From positions 24,620-88,619 of the forward strand of contig CAKZKU010000031.1 of assembly GCA_937124545.1 (NCBI GenBank): a stretch of DNA of 64,000 nucleotides, given 5' to 3'. Below are positions 18,527 through 27,933 of the stretch, piece after piece. Within the stretch, counting starts at the first letter, position 1. Each line of letters starts with the position of its first letter. This DNA is from an uncultured Microbacteriaceae bacterium (lineage in GTDB: Bacteria > Actinomycetota > Actinomycetes > Actinomycetales > Microbacteriaceae). The notes under the pieces were generated by a model. That model searched no databases. It was not told the origin of the DNA and saw only the letters and a list, made by a program, of their open reading frames with translations. Position numbers and translations under genes: made by a program.

Positions 18527-18999
18527 GGTTTACCTCGATTCGAACGCTGGTGACGTGTGCTGCAGTCGGAGTGCTCCTTGCGGGTGGGGGGCAATGGTTA
18601 CTCACGCGACTCGGGGAACAAGCCATTGTGCCTCCGCCCAGTTGGAGCGCAACCCTTGTAATCATTGGCGGAGCGATTGTGACGTTGGCGTGGCCGGTAC
18701 GGCGCAGTGTTCGTAGCGCCACCACAGTTGCCCTGGACCCTCTGTATGCAACACGCGTGGTCTTGCTCGCGAAGGCGAGCGCCTTGGCGGGGTTTGCGCT
18801 CGTGGGCGCAGCACTGGGTTTGGGACTGTTTTTCCTCACTCGTCCCGTTGTTGCTGATGATGCCCTGTGGTGGGTGGGAGCAGCTCTGATCGGCGCTCTA
18901 GTCTTAGGCGTTGGAGGAATCATCGCGGAGCGATGGTGCGCCTATCCTCCGGGTGGAGAGGATCCGCCTGGCCCCCTACTGGAAGGAGAACGCACGTGA
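18523..18999 (+). CDS. DUF3180 membrane protein
   Basis: A 158-residue integral membrane protein with four hydrophobic segments (about residues 8-27, 40-58, 83-105, 115-135) and a polar C-terminus. It matches the actinobacterial DUF3180 family, which is regularly found after folK; its function is unknown. It overlaps folK by 4 bp and the following PH-domain gene by 4 bp, so it is a fixed member of this operon rather than a folate enzyme. Confidence 0.85.
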   Translation: MRFTSIRTLVTCAAVGVLLAGGGQWLLTRLGEQAIVPPPSWSATLVIIGGAIVTLAWPVRRSVRSATTVALDPLYATRVVLLAKASALAGFALVGAALGLGLFFLTRPVVADDALWWVGAALIGALVLGVGGIIAERWCAYPPGGEDPPGPLLEGERT

Positions 19000-19478
19000 G
19001 TGACACCGATGTTCAGTGGCAAAGCGTGAGTTCCCGGTATCAGGCGGAATTGTGGGTTATTACGGGAATCGCGTGGTTAGTGATGGTGGCGGCCTCGAGT
19101 GTGCCGTTATGGATTGTGGGGACTCGTGACAACGTCTGGGGGTGGTTCGTTGTGTCCGTGGTTGTGGCTGCGGGGCTTGTGGTCCTGGGCTTTATTCCGC
19201 GACGCGTTCGAGCACTGGGTTATGCCCTGCGAGAGGACGACCTCGTTTTTCGCAGGGGAGTTTTCTTCCAGCGCATCGTTGCGGTTCCCTATGGGCGGCT
19301 TCAGCTCGTGGACGTGGGCAGAGGACCCATTGCGCGGGCTTTAGGACTATCCCAACTCAGCCTCGTGACCGCAGCGGCATCAAGCGGCGTCTCCATTCCT
19401 GGCCTTCCGCTCGCAACGGCCGATCAGTTGCGTGACCATCTCATCGCGCTGGCTGAAACTAGGCGAGCAGGACTGTAG
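18996..19478 (+). CDS. Bacterial PH-domain membrane protein (short)
   Basis: A 160-residue YdbS-like protein: two transmembrane segments (about 24-45 and 50-70) followed by one bacterial PH domain, recognised by LREDDLVFRRGVFFQRIVAVPYGRLQLVDVGRGP split over the domain core. The GTG at 18996 is preceded by GGAAGGAGA at proper distance and overlaps the previous stop (GTGA). The pair with the following YdbT-like gene is common in Gram-positive genomes; the role is membrane-associated but undefined. Confidence 0.85.
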   Translation: MSDTDVQWQSVSSRYQAELWVITGIAWLVMVAASSVPLWIVGTRDNVWGWFVVSVVVAAGLVVLGFIPRRVRALGYALREDDLVFRRGVFFQRIVAVPYGRLQLVDVGRGPIARALGLSQLSLVTAAASSGVSIPGLPLATADQLRDHLIALAETRRAGL

Positions 19479-20935
19479 TGGCCGAGGGCACCCTTCGCGA
19501 AGCCAGCGATGCCAGCAGTGGACAGTGGCATCGGCTTCACCCGCTAACCCCGGTTCTCCAGGGGGGCGTGGTGGTGGTGGCCGTGCTCACGGCGGCGGTT
19601 TTCATTTTGTGGGAAAACCTCATCCTGCCAACCCTTTTGGTTTTCTTTGGTGTTGATGACGAGCTACCAGACCAAGATCTGTGGCGTTTCGTGCAGGAAT
19701 TTCTGGGCTGGATTGCGGTGTCCGCGCTTCTCCTTGTGGTGGTGTTGGTCGTTATTTTTTGGCTGCAGTGGCGGGTTCACGTGTTTCGCATGGACGACGA
19801 CGTCATTGACGTGAAAAAGGGGCTTCTGGTCAAAACCTGGCGTCAAGCTCGGCGCGACAGGGTGAACACCATCGGTGTGCGACGTCCTCTGCTGCCTCGG
19901 CTCTTGGGTCTTGCCAAGCTTGATATCCAAGCCGCGGGAAACGACGCGAATGTGGTGTTGGAATATCTCCCCGTCACCCTCGCACAGGATCTGAGGCGGC
20001 TCATTCTCCAGGGTGATGTGTCCGAGCGGAGCGAAGAGGTCGAGCAGCGGCCCCAACGTGAAGTCGACGTTCCTCTTTTCCGTTATGTCGGCTCCCTGGT
20101 GGCCAGCGTGGAGACAGTGGTCCTGCTTACGGTGATCACCACCGTGAGCATCTTCGCCATCGCGGTGGGGGACCTTGCTGTTTGGCTGGCTGTGGTTCTG
20201 GCTCTGTTTGTCTATGTGGTTTACCTGGTCGAGCGCACCGTGAGGTGGGGGAACTTCGTGGTGGATTCGCTCTCCGGGGATCTGAGGGTGTCCGTCGGGT
20301 TGCTCGCCACCAGCGTGGAAACGATTCCGCCCCAGCGCATTCACACACTCGAGTTCAGTCAGCCCTGGCCCTGGAAACTCTTTGGCTGGTGGCGCTTGAA
20401 TGCGAATCTTGCTTCCCAACCGGGCGCCGCCACTAACAAAGCGCCCGAACACACGGTCATCATTCCGGTGGCAACCGTTGCTGAAGTGATGAAGATCGTG
20501 CGTCTTGGGATGCCAGGGATGATCCTGGGTGAGGTGGAAGAGCAGGTCGAGGGCTTGTTGTCGCAGCCGCGCAAACGCCTGACCGGCGGGCTCGGTTCGC
20601 CCCGGCGCGGGCGCTGGAGAAACCCGTTTTCCGCACACCTCACGATGGCAGCGCTTCAACCGGGGCTCGTGGTGATGCGCAGGGGGTTACTAACCTCTCG
20701 GATTAGCGTGACGCCTTTGACCAGAATCCAAAGCGCGAGTGTGAGCCAGGGGCCCTGGCATCGGGCACTGGGTCTTTCCCAAATTCACCTCCACAGTGTC
20801 GCTGGGCCGGTATCCCTGCGGGCATCGGCACTGGACTCTGCGGACGCGAGAAAGTGGTGGGAAGAGCTCAACATTGCCACCCACACCGCCGTTTCTGCGG
20901 TGGGTTCCCGTCCCGTGAAAGGAGAGAAGGCCTGA
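19478..20935 (+). CDS. Bacterial PH-domain membrane protein (long)
   Basis: A 485-residue YdbT-like protein with repeated bacterial PH domains (about residues 95-160, 255-320 and 395-450) and two pairs of transmembrane segments (about 25-50 with 70-95, and 205-250). Each PH repeat carries the pattern of RVN-like or RIQ contacts, as in RDRVNTIGV, PPQRIHTLEF and LTRIQSASV. It starts at a GTG overlapping the previous stop by one base. It probably forms a complex with the short PH protein. The molecular function is not known. Confidence 0.85.
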   Translation: MAEGTLREASDASSGQWHRLHPLTPVLQGGVVVVAVLTAAVFILWENLILPTLLVFFGVDDELPDQDLWRFVQEFLGWIAVSALLLVVVLVVIFWLQWRVHVFRMDDDVIDVKKGLLVKTWRQARRDRVNTIGVRRPLLPRLLGLAKLDIQAAGNDANVVLEYLPVTLAQDLRRLILQGDVSERSEEVEQRPQREVDVPLFRYVGSLVASVETVVLLTVITTVSIFAIAVGDLAVWLAVVLALFVYVVYLVERTVRWGNFVVDSLSGDLRVSVGLLATSVETIPPQRIHTLEFSQPWPWKLFGWWRLNANLASQPGAATNKAPEHTVIIPVATVAEVMKIVRLGMPGMILGEVEEQVEGLLSQPRKRLTGGLGSPRRGRWRNPFSAHLTMAALQPGLVVMRRGLLTSRISVTPLTRIQSASVSQGPWHRALGLSQIHLHSVAGPVSLRASALDSADARKWWEELNIATHTAVSAVGSRPVKGEKA

Positions 20936-21636
20936 TGGATTCGTCCCGGCTTGGTGTTGGCGTGATGGGCGCTGGAAAAATCGGCCCGGTGTTGGCGTCC
21001 GCACTCGCGGGGGCCGGGCACGCGATTGTGGGAATCACGCCACCCAGTGATGACCGCGAACGAGTCGAAGCGATGCTGGAGGGCGTCCCCTTCCTGACGC
21101 CACAGGAAATCTGTGAACGAAGCGAACTTGTCCTGCTGGCTCTCCCGGACTCGGAACTTCCGGAATTTGTTGAGGGCCTTGCGGCAACTCACGGTTGGCG
21201 ATCGGGTCAAATTGTGGCCCACACGTCGATTGTTCACGGCCTCGATGTTCTCCAGCCCGCTGTGGCGCAGGGCGCCATTCCGATTGGCCTGCACCCCCTC
21301 ATGGAGTTCAGCGGGTGGAGCATGGATCGCAGCCGAATGGCAGGAGCATGGTGTGTGGTGTCGGCTCCACCGGTGGCTTCTCCTATTGCCCACGCGCTCG
21401 CAGTAGAAATGGGTTTGGAACCCCTGGCGGTGGCCGACGAGCACCGCGGTCACGTCGCCTCAGCGGTAGCTTTGGCCACCAGTTTTTCGCACACCACAAT
21501 CGAGGAGGCGGCGGCGAGGCTTCGTCAAGCCGGGGTCGCTAACCCGGGCGTCGTGATGGCGGCGCTTGTTGGCTCGAGCGTCGATAACGCACTCCGCGCG
21601 GTTTCAGGCAACGAGGTCGAGCAGGGCCAAGAGTGA
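20935..21636 (+). CDS. DUF2520 / Rossmann-fold oxidoreductase-like protein
   Basis: A 233-residue protein with an N-terminal NADP-binding Rossmann fold (GVMGAGKIGPVLASALAGAG) and a C-terminal DUF2520 helical domain (HPLMEFSG, HVASAVALATSF). Its overall form is that of ProC- or ketopantoate-reductase-like dehydrogenases. Its constant place before panC suggests a role in or near pantothenate synthesis, but this is inference. The ATG at 20935 is coupled to the previous stop (TGATG) and preceded by AAAGGAGAG. Confidence 0.8.
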   Translation: MDSSRLGVGVMGAGKIGPVLASALAGAGHAIVGITPPSDDRERVEAMLEGVPFLTPQEICERSELVLLALPDSELPEFVEGLAATHGWRSGQIVAHTSIVHGLDVLQPAVAQGAIPIGLHPLMEFSGWSMDRSRMAGAWCVVSAPPVASPIAHALAVEMGLEPLAVADEHRGHVASAVALATSFSHTTIEEAAARLRQAGVANPGVVMAALVGSSVDNALRAVSGNEVEQGQE

Positions 21637-22490
21637 GTCCGATGCAGAGCATTACCGCAGTGGGCGACCTCCGCTCTCTGGTCGAGTCGTGGCGTTTGGC
21701 TGATAGGACCATCGCGTTCGTGCCCACGATGGGGGCTCTCCATGCGGGCCACCAGGAGCTTGTCCGAGTGGCCAAGGAGCGCGCGGACCGCGTCGTGGTG
21801 AGCGTGTATGTCAACCCCCTGCAATTCGGGGACGGGGAAGACTTCGACACTTACCCCCGCAACGTTGCGGAGGATGCGAAGGCTCTTGCGGGTGTGGGTG
21901 CGGACGTATTGTGGACTCCCACCGAGGCGGACATGTACCCGGAGGGCCCGGAGGGTGCTGAGCGGATAACCCCGGGCCCAATAGGGGACCTGTGGGAAGG
22001 CGCCGAGCGACCCGGCCACTTTGCGGGTGTCCTGACTGTAGTCAAGCGTCTCGTCGATGCTGTGACTCCTGACTATCTCGTGATGGGGCAAAAAGATGCG
22101 CAACAGTTGTGGTTGGTCACCACCATGCTCGAAACACAGGCTCCTTCACTCGATGTCGTTGCGGTGCCGACGGTGCGAGACGATGACGGGGTGGCGCTCT
22201 CCAGCAGAAACGCCTATCTGAGCGCTGACCAGCGGCAGGTAGCGCAGACCATTCCGCGCGCGCTCGACGCGGCCGGCACTGCTGGCTCACCAGCGTCTGC
22301 GGTGGAGACAGCTAAGCGTGTCCTGCAGAGTGAGCCCCTGATCTCCTTGGACTATGTCGCGCTGGTGGACGAGGACAGCTTCGAGGAGCTCCCTCCCGGC
22401 TCGCTTGCTCGTAGTGGTCGGATGTTGATTGCTGTTCGGGTGGGGAGCACCCGATTGATTGACAATGCCCGCCTGACGTTTGGTCAGTAG
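21633..22490 (+). CDS. panC: Pantothenate synthetase
   Basis: A 285-residue enzyme condensing pantoate and beta-alanine with ATP to pantothenate. It has PTMGALHAGHQELV (HxGH nucleotide motif), VYVNPLQF, LVMGQKDAQQ and the KMSKS-equivalent LSSRNAYLS. It begins at GTG 21633 overlapping the upstream stop by 4 bp; an ATG at 21642 is a possible alternative. panB and panD are not in the window. Confidence 0.96.
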   Translation: MSPMQSITAVGDLRSLVESWRLADRTIAFVPTMGALHAGHQELVRVAKERADRVVVSVYVNPLQFGDGEDFDTYPRNVAEDAKALAGVGADVLWTPTEADMYPEGPEGAERITPGPIGDLWEGAERPGHFAGVLTVVKRLVDAVTPDYLVMGQKDAQQLWLVTTMLETQAPSLDVVAVPTVRDDDGVALSSRNAYLSADQRQVAQTIPRALDAAGTAGSPASAVETAKRVLQSEPLISLDYVALVDEDSFEELPPGSLARSGRMLIAVRVGSTRLIDNARLTFGQ

Positions 22491-22525
22491 GCTTACGGGG
22501 ACATTCCCCTGGTTGAAAGATCCCG

Positions 22526-24022
22526 ATGACTGACGTTTCCGATGTGCCCACCGAGGGTGCGGATACCGCTGAACAGCACGAAGTAAGGCTGGCTAAACGC
22601 GCTCGCATGTTGGAGCAGGGTATTCAGCCCTACCCGGTGTCGCTCGGCATCACGACGACTATTGACGCCGTTCGTGCCGCACATCCCGACCTGGAGCCAG
22701 AAGCCAGTACCGGTGAGATTGTTGGCCTGGCAGGCCGCATCGTTCACATGCGGGTGACCGGAAAACTGGCATTCATTTCGCTTCAAGCGGGTTCCGGTGA
22801 GCGAATTCAGGCGATGATTTCTTTTGGCGAGGTAGGCGAGGATTCCTACGCGGCGCTCAAAGACCTCGTGGATCTGGGTGACCACCTTTTTGTGTCGGGG
22901 GAAGTGATTGCCTCGAAACGTGGCGAGCTCTCGATTATGGCCTCGCAATGGCAGGTAGCGGCAAAAGCACTCATGCCGATGCCAAACCTTCATTCCGAAC
23001 TGAACGAAGAGACCCGCGTCCGACAGCGGTACTTAGATCTGATCGTCCGTGAGCAGGCTCGAGTGACCGTTCGCCAGCGCGCTGAAGTCAACGCCTCGCT
23101 TCGAGCAACGTTCGCGGAGCACGGATACCTTGAAGTGGAAACCCCCATGCTGCAAACGCAGCACGGCGGCGCCACCGCACGTCCTTTTGTCACGCAGTCC
23201 AATGCCTTTGGGACGGATTTGTTTCTGCGGATTGCTCCAGAGTTGTTCCTCAAACGCGCCGTGGTGGGTGGGCTTGAGCGCGTATTTGAGATCAATAGGA
23301 ACTTCCGCAACGAGGGGGCCGACTCCACCCACAGTCCAGAATTCTCTATGCTCGAGGCCTATCAGGCTTACGGGGATTACCACCAAATGGCGGACCTCAC
23401 CCAGGAGCTAATCCAGAAGGCCGCGTTCGCGACGTCGGGTAGCCACACGGTGACGTGGGCTGATGGCACCGATCATGATTTGGGCGGTCAGTGGGACAGG
23501 CTCTCACTCTACGAAAGCCTCTCCGATGCCTGTGGCACCACGATTACTCCGGAGACGGACATGGCGACTCTGTCGGCCATGGCGAAGGCCGAAGGGATTG
23601 AGGTCGCTCAACCGACGCACGGCAAATTGGTGGAAGAGCTGTGGGAGCACTTTGTCATTGACTCGTTGACCACGCCCACGTTTGTCATGGACTACCCAGT
23701 GGATACCTCACCCTTGGTGAGAGAGCATCGGTCGAAGCCTGGTGTTGTCGAAAAGTGGGACCTTTATGTCCGCGGATTTGAACTTGCTACCGGCTATTCC
23801 GAGCTGGTGGATCCCGTCATTCAGCGTGAGCGTTTTGTCGAGCAGGCGCGACTGGGCGCTAAGGGCGATGAGGAAGCAATGAGAGTGGATGAAGACTTCC
23901 TGCGCGCACTGGAACACGGCATGCCCCCCAGTGGCGGAATGGGAATGGGGATTGACCGCCTGATGATGGCCCTCACGGGGCTTGGCATCAGAGAGACGGT
24001 GTTGTTCCCCCTGGTGAAGTGA
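22526..24022 (+). CDS. lysS: Lysyl-tRNA synthetase, class II
   Basis: A 498-residue class II synthetase charging tRNA-Lys. It shows the N-terminal OB-fold anticodon-binding domain (about 60-170), motif 2 FRNEGADSTHSPEFSMLE near residue 260, and motif 3 GMGMGIDRLMMALTG near the C-terminus. Length and motifs are complete. It is preceded by a weak GAAAGA site and lies 35 bp after panC. Its last 35 bp overlap a convergent small gene. Confidence 0.97.
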   Translation: MTDVSDVPTEGADTAEQHEVRLAKRARMLEQGIQPYPVSLGITTTIDAVRAAHPDLEPEASTGEIVGLAGRIVHMRVTGKLAFISLQAGSGERIQAMISFGEVGEDSYAALKDLVDLGDHLFVSGEVIASKRGELSIMASQWQVAAKALMPMPNLHSELNEETRVRQRYLDLIVREQARVTVRQRAEVNASLRATFAEHGYLEVETPMLQTQHGGATARPFVTQSNAFGTDLFLRIAPELFLKRAVVGGLERVFEINRNFRNEGADSTHSPEFSMLEAYQAYGDYHQMADLTQELIQKAAFATSGSHTVTWADGTDHDLGGQWDRLSLYESLSDACGTTITPETDMATLSAMAKAEGIEVAQPTHGKLVEELWEHFVIDSLTTPTFVMDYPVDTSPLVREHRSKPGVVEKWDLYVRGFELATGYSELVDPVIQRERFVEQARLGAKGDEEAMRVDEDFLRALEHGMPPSGGMGMGIDRLMMALTGLGIRETVLFPLVK

Positions 24023-24200
24023 CGTCATCGTCCACGGGAAGCCCGCGCTTACGGCGTTCCTCGGTTTCCATTTTTTTGTAAATCGAGCGTTCGCTCCGGT
24101 CTGCCCGGAGAATCGATCGCACCACAAACCAGAACAGCACCCCCATGAGTGCTGTGGGGGTCACCGAAAACAGGGCGTTGAGCCAGAAATTCTCGATCAC
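23988..24200 (-). CDS. Small membrane protein, conserved hypothetical
   Basis: A 70-residue protein with one or two hydrophobic segments (about residues 5-27, LFSVTPTALMGVLFWFVV) followed by a basic, charged helix (RSILRADRSERSIYKKMETEERR). The GTG start lies 7 bp after the stop of a 34-residue membrane gene, so the two form a mini-operon. Its 3' end overlaps lysS by 35 bp. It looks like a small actinobacterial protein that sits opposite lysS; I know no function for it. Confidence 0.65.
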   Translation of the reverse strand: MIENFWLNALFSVTPTALMGVLFWFVVRSILRADRSERSIYKKMETEERRKRGLPVDDDVTSPGGTTPSL

Positions 24201-24207
24201 GGGTTCC

Positions 24208-24312
24208 CTAACTAATCAACGTGGTCAGTGCATAGAGACCAAAGCCGGCAAGAATTGTCACCAGAGCAATACGGGCCGGGGGCCAGGGTGATTTTTTTTG
24301 CGGTTCGCTCAT
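24208..24312 (-). CDS. 34-residue single-helix membrane protein
   Basis: A very short frame: a polar head MSEPQKKSPWPPAR, then one hydrophobic helix IALVTILAGFGLYALTTLIS to the stop. The head-then-helix form with positive charges in front is typical of genuine small membrane proteins. A TAGGCT box (24327-24322) lies 9 nt before the ATG. It is followed after 7 bp by the 70-residue membrane protein gene. No function is known, and it is small enough to be missed by standard gene callers. Confidence 0.6.
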   Translation of the reverse strand: MSEPQKKSPWPPARIALVTILAGFGLYALTTLIS

Positions 24313-24351
24313 CGAAGTAAAAGCCTAGAGTGCGGAAATTCTTGTTCGCTG

Positions 24352-25377
24352 TTAACGACGGTTTCGCGCTTTGAGTCGAACTCCGGGCATTTCGGGCGCG
24401 GGAAGAGGAGACATATGGGTGAGATTGCCAAACGGCCCGCGCTCTCCGGAGAGAGAGGCTTGCCATTGATTGCGGAACTCTTCGATCTCTTCGTGGCTTC
24501 GACCGATGAAGTTCCACCACATCACAAACTCTTCCTCAAAGGGCTGACCGCCTAGGAGAAGCCCGCGTGCTGGTAAGTCGGTGGTGTTGCTCAGCTCGAT
24601 CTGGTGGTGTCCTGGCGCGAGGTACCCCAGTTCGTGCTGATTGAGCGCCTCCCCATTAATCGTGAGGGCTCCCGCATCCAGAAGAACGGCATGCTCGTAC
24701 TCGTTTTCCACGCTGAGTGTCATCGTTCCTTTGGGGCGGAGAGAAAACTCTGCCCCTACCCCCGGCCATGCCGGCGGGATGCTCGAGCTGATGCCCTGCA
24801 GTGAGCCGAGGAAGACCTGAAGGTGGCCGTCACCCTGCTGGTGTTTGTCAATTTGCTCAGCAGCAAAGAAGGCTGGTTCGTGTCTCGAGGAATCCGGCAG
24901 AACCAGCCACAGCTGAACGCCGTGCAGGAGCCCTGTGGAGGTGGAGACCTCCGAGTGGGAGATCCCCGCACCGGCGTTCATCAAGTTGATGGATCCTGGG
25001 GCCACGGTGGCTTCCACCCCGGTGGAATCGCGGTGTTGAACTTCCCCGTCGAAGAGCCAGCTCACTGTTTGCAGGCCGGTGTGCGGGTGGGGCGGTACAG
25101 ACATCCCACCTGTGTCGGCTACATCATCAGGCCCGTAATGGTCAATGAAGCACCACGGCCCGATGGTTGTTCGACTCCGGTTGGGCAGAGTCCTCCGGAC
25201 CGTCATCGCGCGAAGTCCACCGAGTGGGACATCTCGAGCGGTGGTCACCTCGAGCGCCGTCGGGTCGGGCGCCTCGGTGGTGGCGGGCGCCCAGGTTTCA
25301 GAATCCCACCGGCTCATCGGGCCAGGATAACTGCTCACGCTGGGGGCGAACACCGGCCCATCGCCAGAATCTGCCAA
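24352..25377 (-). CDS. Pirin family protein
   Basis: A 341-residue bicupin of the pirin family. The first cupin holds the metal ligands in PPHPHTGLQTVSWLFDGE and the later NAGAGISHSE; the C-terminal pirin domain follows from about residue 200. Members act as quercetinases or redox-sensitive regulators; which applies here is unclear. The annotated start is TTG at 25377 with no ribosome binding site; starts further in (for example GTG at VFAPSV) would also keep both cupins. It is divergent from clpC, with 65 bp between the starts. Confidence 0.88.
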   Translation of the reverse strand: MADSGDGPVFAPSVSSYPGPMSRWDSETWAPATTEAPDPTALEVTTARDVPLGGLRAMTVRRTLPNRSRTTIGPWCFIDHYGPDDVADTGGMSVPPHPHTGLQTVSWLFDGEVQHRDSTGVEATVAPGSINLMNAGAGISHSEVSTSTGLLHGVQLWLVLPDSSRHEPAFFAAEQIDKHQQGDGHLQVFLGSLQGISSSIPPAWPGVGAEFSLRPKGTMTLSVENEYEHAVLLDAGALTINGEALNQHELGYLAPGHHQIELSNTTDLPARGLLLGGQPFEEEFVMWWNFIGRSHEEIEEFRNQWQASLSGERGPFGNLTHMSPLPAPEMPGVRLKARNRR

Positions 25378-25442
25378 TTACTCTCGTAACACGAGTAGTG
25401 GTGAGAAGTCTCACCGATACCCCGAAATAAGGAGTGGCACAC

Positions 25443-27917
25443 ATGTTTGAGCGGTTTACCGACCGGGCGCGTCGAGTCGTCGTCCTGGCACAAGAAGAAG
25501 CCAAGATGCTCAACCACAACTACATTGGCACCGAGCACATCCTGTTGGGTCTCATCCACGAGGGCGAAGGTGTCGCCGCGAAAGCTCTCGAATCTTTGGA
25601 TATTTCCCTTGAGGCTGTGCGCGAACAGGTGCAAGAAATCATCGGGCAGGGCCAGCAGGCTCCCACCGGGCACATTCCTTTTACTCCGCGTGCAAAGAAG
25701 GTCTTGGAGCTGAGTCTCCGCGAAGCGTTGCAGCTGGGCCACAACTACATCGGCACCGAGCACATCCTGTTGGGTCTCATCCGTGAGGGCGAAGGTGTTG
25801 CCGCACAGGTTCTCGTGAAACTGGGCGCAGACCTGAACCGCGTTCGCCAGCAGGTCATCCAACTTCTCTCGGGTTATCAGGGCAAAGACCCTGTCTCGGT
25901 TGGCGGGTCAGAAACTTCTAGCGACAAGGGCTCGCAGGTCTTAGATCAGTTTGGTACCAACCTCACTCACTCCGCTCGCGAGGGAAAGCTCGATCCGGTG
26001 ATCGGCCGCGAGCGCGAGATGGAACGCGTTATGCAAATTCTTTCGCGTCGCTCAAAGAACAACCCCGTGCTCGTGGGTGAGCCGGGTGTCGGAAAGACCG
26101 CGGTTGTCGAAGGATTGGCGCAAGCCATCGTGAAGGGCGATGTGCCAGAGACCCTCAAAGACAAGCAGCTGTACTCGCTCGACTTGGGGTCGTTGATTGC
26201 GGGTTCTCGCTACCGCGGTGATTTTGAAGAGCGACTCAAGAAAGTCACAAAAGAGATTCGCACCCGCGGGGACATCATCGTGTTCATTGATGAAATCCAC
26301 ACCCTGGTGGGCGCGGGAGCCGCTGAGGGCGCCATAGACGCCGCCAGCATCCTCAAGCCTCTGCTGGCTCGTGGTGAGCTGCAAACCATCGGAGCAACAA
26401 CTCTGGATGAGTACCGCAAGCACTTCGAGAAAGATGCTGCTCTGGAGCGCCGGTTCCAGTCGGTTCAGGTCAACCAGCCCTCGCCAGCTCACACGATCAA
26501 CATTCTGAAGGGGCTTCGCGATAAGTACGAAGCCTTCCACCGTGTCTCGATCACGGATGGCGCTATTGATGCAGCCGTGAACCTGGCTGATCGTTATGTT
26601 CAGGATCGCTTCCTGCCAGACAAGGCGATTGACCTTATTGATGAGGCAGGTGCTCGTTTGAGGCTGTCGATTCTGTCGAGCCCGCCGGAATTGCGGGAGT
26701 TTGACGAGAAGATCGCCGACGTGCGGTCTCGTAAAGAAGCAGCAATTGAGGGCCAAGACTTTGAAAAAGCGGCGTCGCTGCGCGACGAGGAGAAGACGCT
26801 TCTCGGTGAGCGTCTCCAGCTGGAGAAGAAGTGGCGAAGCGGAGAAGCCGGCGGAGTCGGCGTTGTGGATGAAGGCGTCATCGCCGAAGTTCTCGCTGCC
26901 GCTACCGGTATCCCTGTCTTCAAGCTCACCGAGGAAGAAACAGCCCGCCTCATGTTCATGGAGAAGGCGTTGCACCAGCGCGTCATTGGCCAGGAGCAGG
27001 CAATTTCAACCCTGTCCAAGACCATCCGCCGGACACGTGCGGGTCTGAAAGACCCGAAGCGCCCCAGTGGTTCCTTTATCTTTGCCGGCCCGACCGGTGT
27101 GGGAAAGACGGAGCTGGCCAAGGCGCTCGCTGAGTTCCTGTTTGACGACGAGGACGCGCTCATTGCGCTGGACATGTCGGAGTACGGCGAAAAGCACACC
27201 GTTTCTCGCCTCTTTGGTGCCCCTCCAGGATTCGTGGGCTTCGAAGATGGCGGCCAGTTGACCGAGAAGGTTCGTCGGAAGCCCTTCAGCGTGGTGCTTT
27301 TCGATGAGATCGAAAAGGCTCACCCCGATATTTTCAACTCGCTCCTGCAGGTGCTGGAAGAGGGGCGCCTGACCGATGGTCAGGGTCGTGTGGTCGACTT
27401 CAAGAACACCGTCATCATCATGACCACCAACCTCGGCACCAAGGACATCACGGGCGGCCCGGTGGGCTTCACCATGGATGGAAACGCGGAAGCCAGCTAC
27501 CAGTCCATGAAAGCCAAGGTTGTTGAAGAGCTGAAGAAGAACTTCAAGCCTGAATTCCTCAACCGTGTGGATGAGACCATCGTCTTCCCGCAGTTGGTCG
27601 AAGACGAGCTCCTCCAGATCGTGCAGCTGTTCATCAAGCGGCTGGGCGATCGTTTGCTCGATCGTGACATCACGATGACGGTTTCGGATCCTGCGCGCAA
27701 GGAATTGATTTCTCGCGGGTGGGACCCTGCCATGGGAGCGCGACCGCTGCGTCGCGCTGTTCAGCAGAACGTTGAAGACGCGTTGAGTGAGCGTATTCTT
27801 CAGGGCGAACTCTCACCTGGCGACATGGTGACCGTTGACTATGACGGGATGGAGTTCACTTTTACTTCATCCAAGCGTGAGGTGGAACCAGAACCGGCGG
27901 GTGCCCTCGAGTCCTAG
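25443..27917 (+). CDS. clpC: ATP-dependent Clp protease ATP-binding subunit ClpC
   Basis: An 824-residue AAA+ unfoldase that feeds substrates to ClpP. The N-domain carries two [11 protein letters not shown] repeats, the first AAA module has Walker [10 protein letters not shown] (near residue 214), the middle region has a UVR-like segment (about 420-455), and the second module has GPTGVGKTE and [13 protein letters not shown]. The ATG at 25443 is chosen because GGAG lies 8 nt before it and the protein then begins [11 protein letters not shown], the family start; a GTG at 25434 lies within the ribosome binding site. No CtsR gene is seen nearby. Confidence 0.97.
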   Translation: MFERFTDRARRVVVLAQEEAKMLNHNYIGTEHILLGLIHEGEGVAAKALESLDISLEAVREQVQEIIGQGQQAPTGHIPFTPRAKKVLELSLREALQLGHNYIGTEHILLGLIREGEGVAAQVLVKLGADLNRVRQQVIQLLSGYQGKDPVSVGGSETSSDKGSQVLDQFGTNLTHSAREGKLDPVIGREREMERVMQILSRRSKNNPVLVGEPGVGKTAVVEGLAQAIVKGDVPETLKDKQLYSLDLGSLIAGSRYRGDFEERLKKVTKEIRTRGDIIVFIDEIHTLVGAGAAEGAIDAASILKPLLARGELQTIGATTLDEYRKHFEKDAALERRFQSVQVNQPSPAHTINILKGLRDKYEAFHRVSITDGAIDAAVNLADRYVQDRFLPDKAIDLIDEAGARLRLSILSSPPELREFDEKIADVRSRKEAAIEGQDFEKAASLRDEEKTLLGERLQLEKKWRSGEAGGVGVVDEGVIAEVLAAATGIPVFKLTEEETARLMFMEKALHQRVIGQEQAISTLSKTIRRTRAGLKDPKRPSGSFIFAGPTGVGKTELAKALAEFLFDDEDALIALDMSEYGEKHTVSRLFGAPPGFVGFEDGGQLTEKVRRKPFSVVLFDEIEKAHPDIFNSLLQVLEEGRLTDGQGRVVDFKNTVIIMTTNLGTKDITGGPVGFTMDGNAEASYQSMKAKVVEELKKNFKPEFLNRVDETIVFPQLVEDELLQIVQLFIKRLGDRLLDRDITMTVSDPARKELISRGWDPAMGARPLRRAVQQNVEDALSERILQGELSPGDMVTVDYDGMEFTFTSSKREVEPEPAGALES

Positions 27918-27933
27918 CGACTACGCTGGCGGC

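Noticed and set aside
19664..20659. A 331-codon minus-strand open frame opposite the long PH-domain gene
   Set aside because: Shadow frame: low-complexity His/Gln/Pro content, no start signal, and a well supported gene on the other strand.
22497..22509. GGGGA-CAT-TCCCC between panC and lysS as an operator or SOS box
   Set aside because: It does not fit the actinobacterial LexA box (GAAC-N4-GTTC), and it lies inside a co-directional operon gap of only 35 bp.
25383..25395. Palindrome CTCGT-AAC-ACGAG between pirin and clpC as a heat-shock or ClgR operator
   Set aside because: It does not match the HspR (CTTGAGT-N7-ACTCAAG) or ClgR patterns I know, and 5-bp arms are easily met by chance.
26052..26975. 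A 307-codon minus-strand open frame opposite clpC
   Set aside because: The opposite strand carries an intact, highly conserved ClpC; this frame has no recognisable domain.
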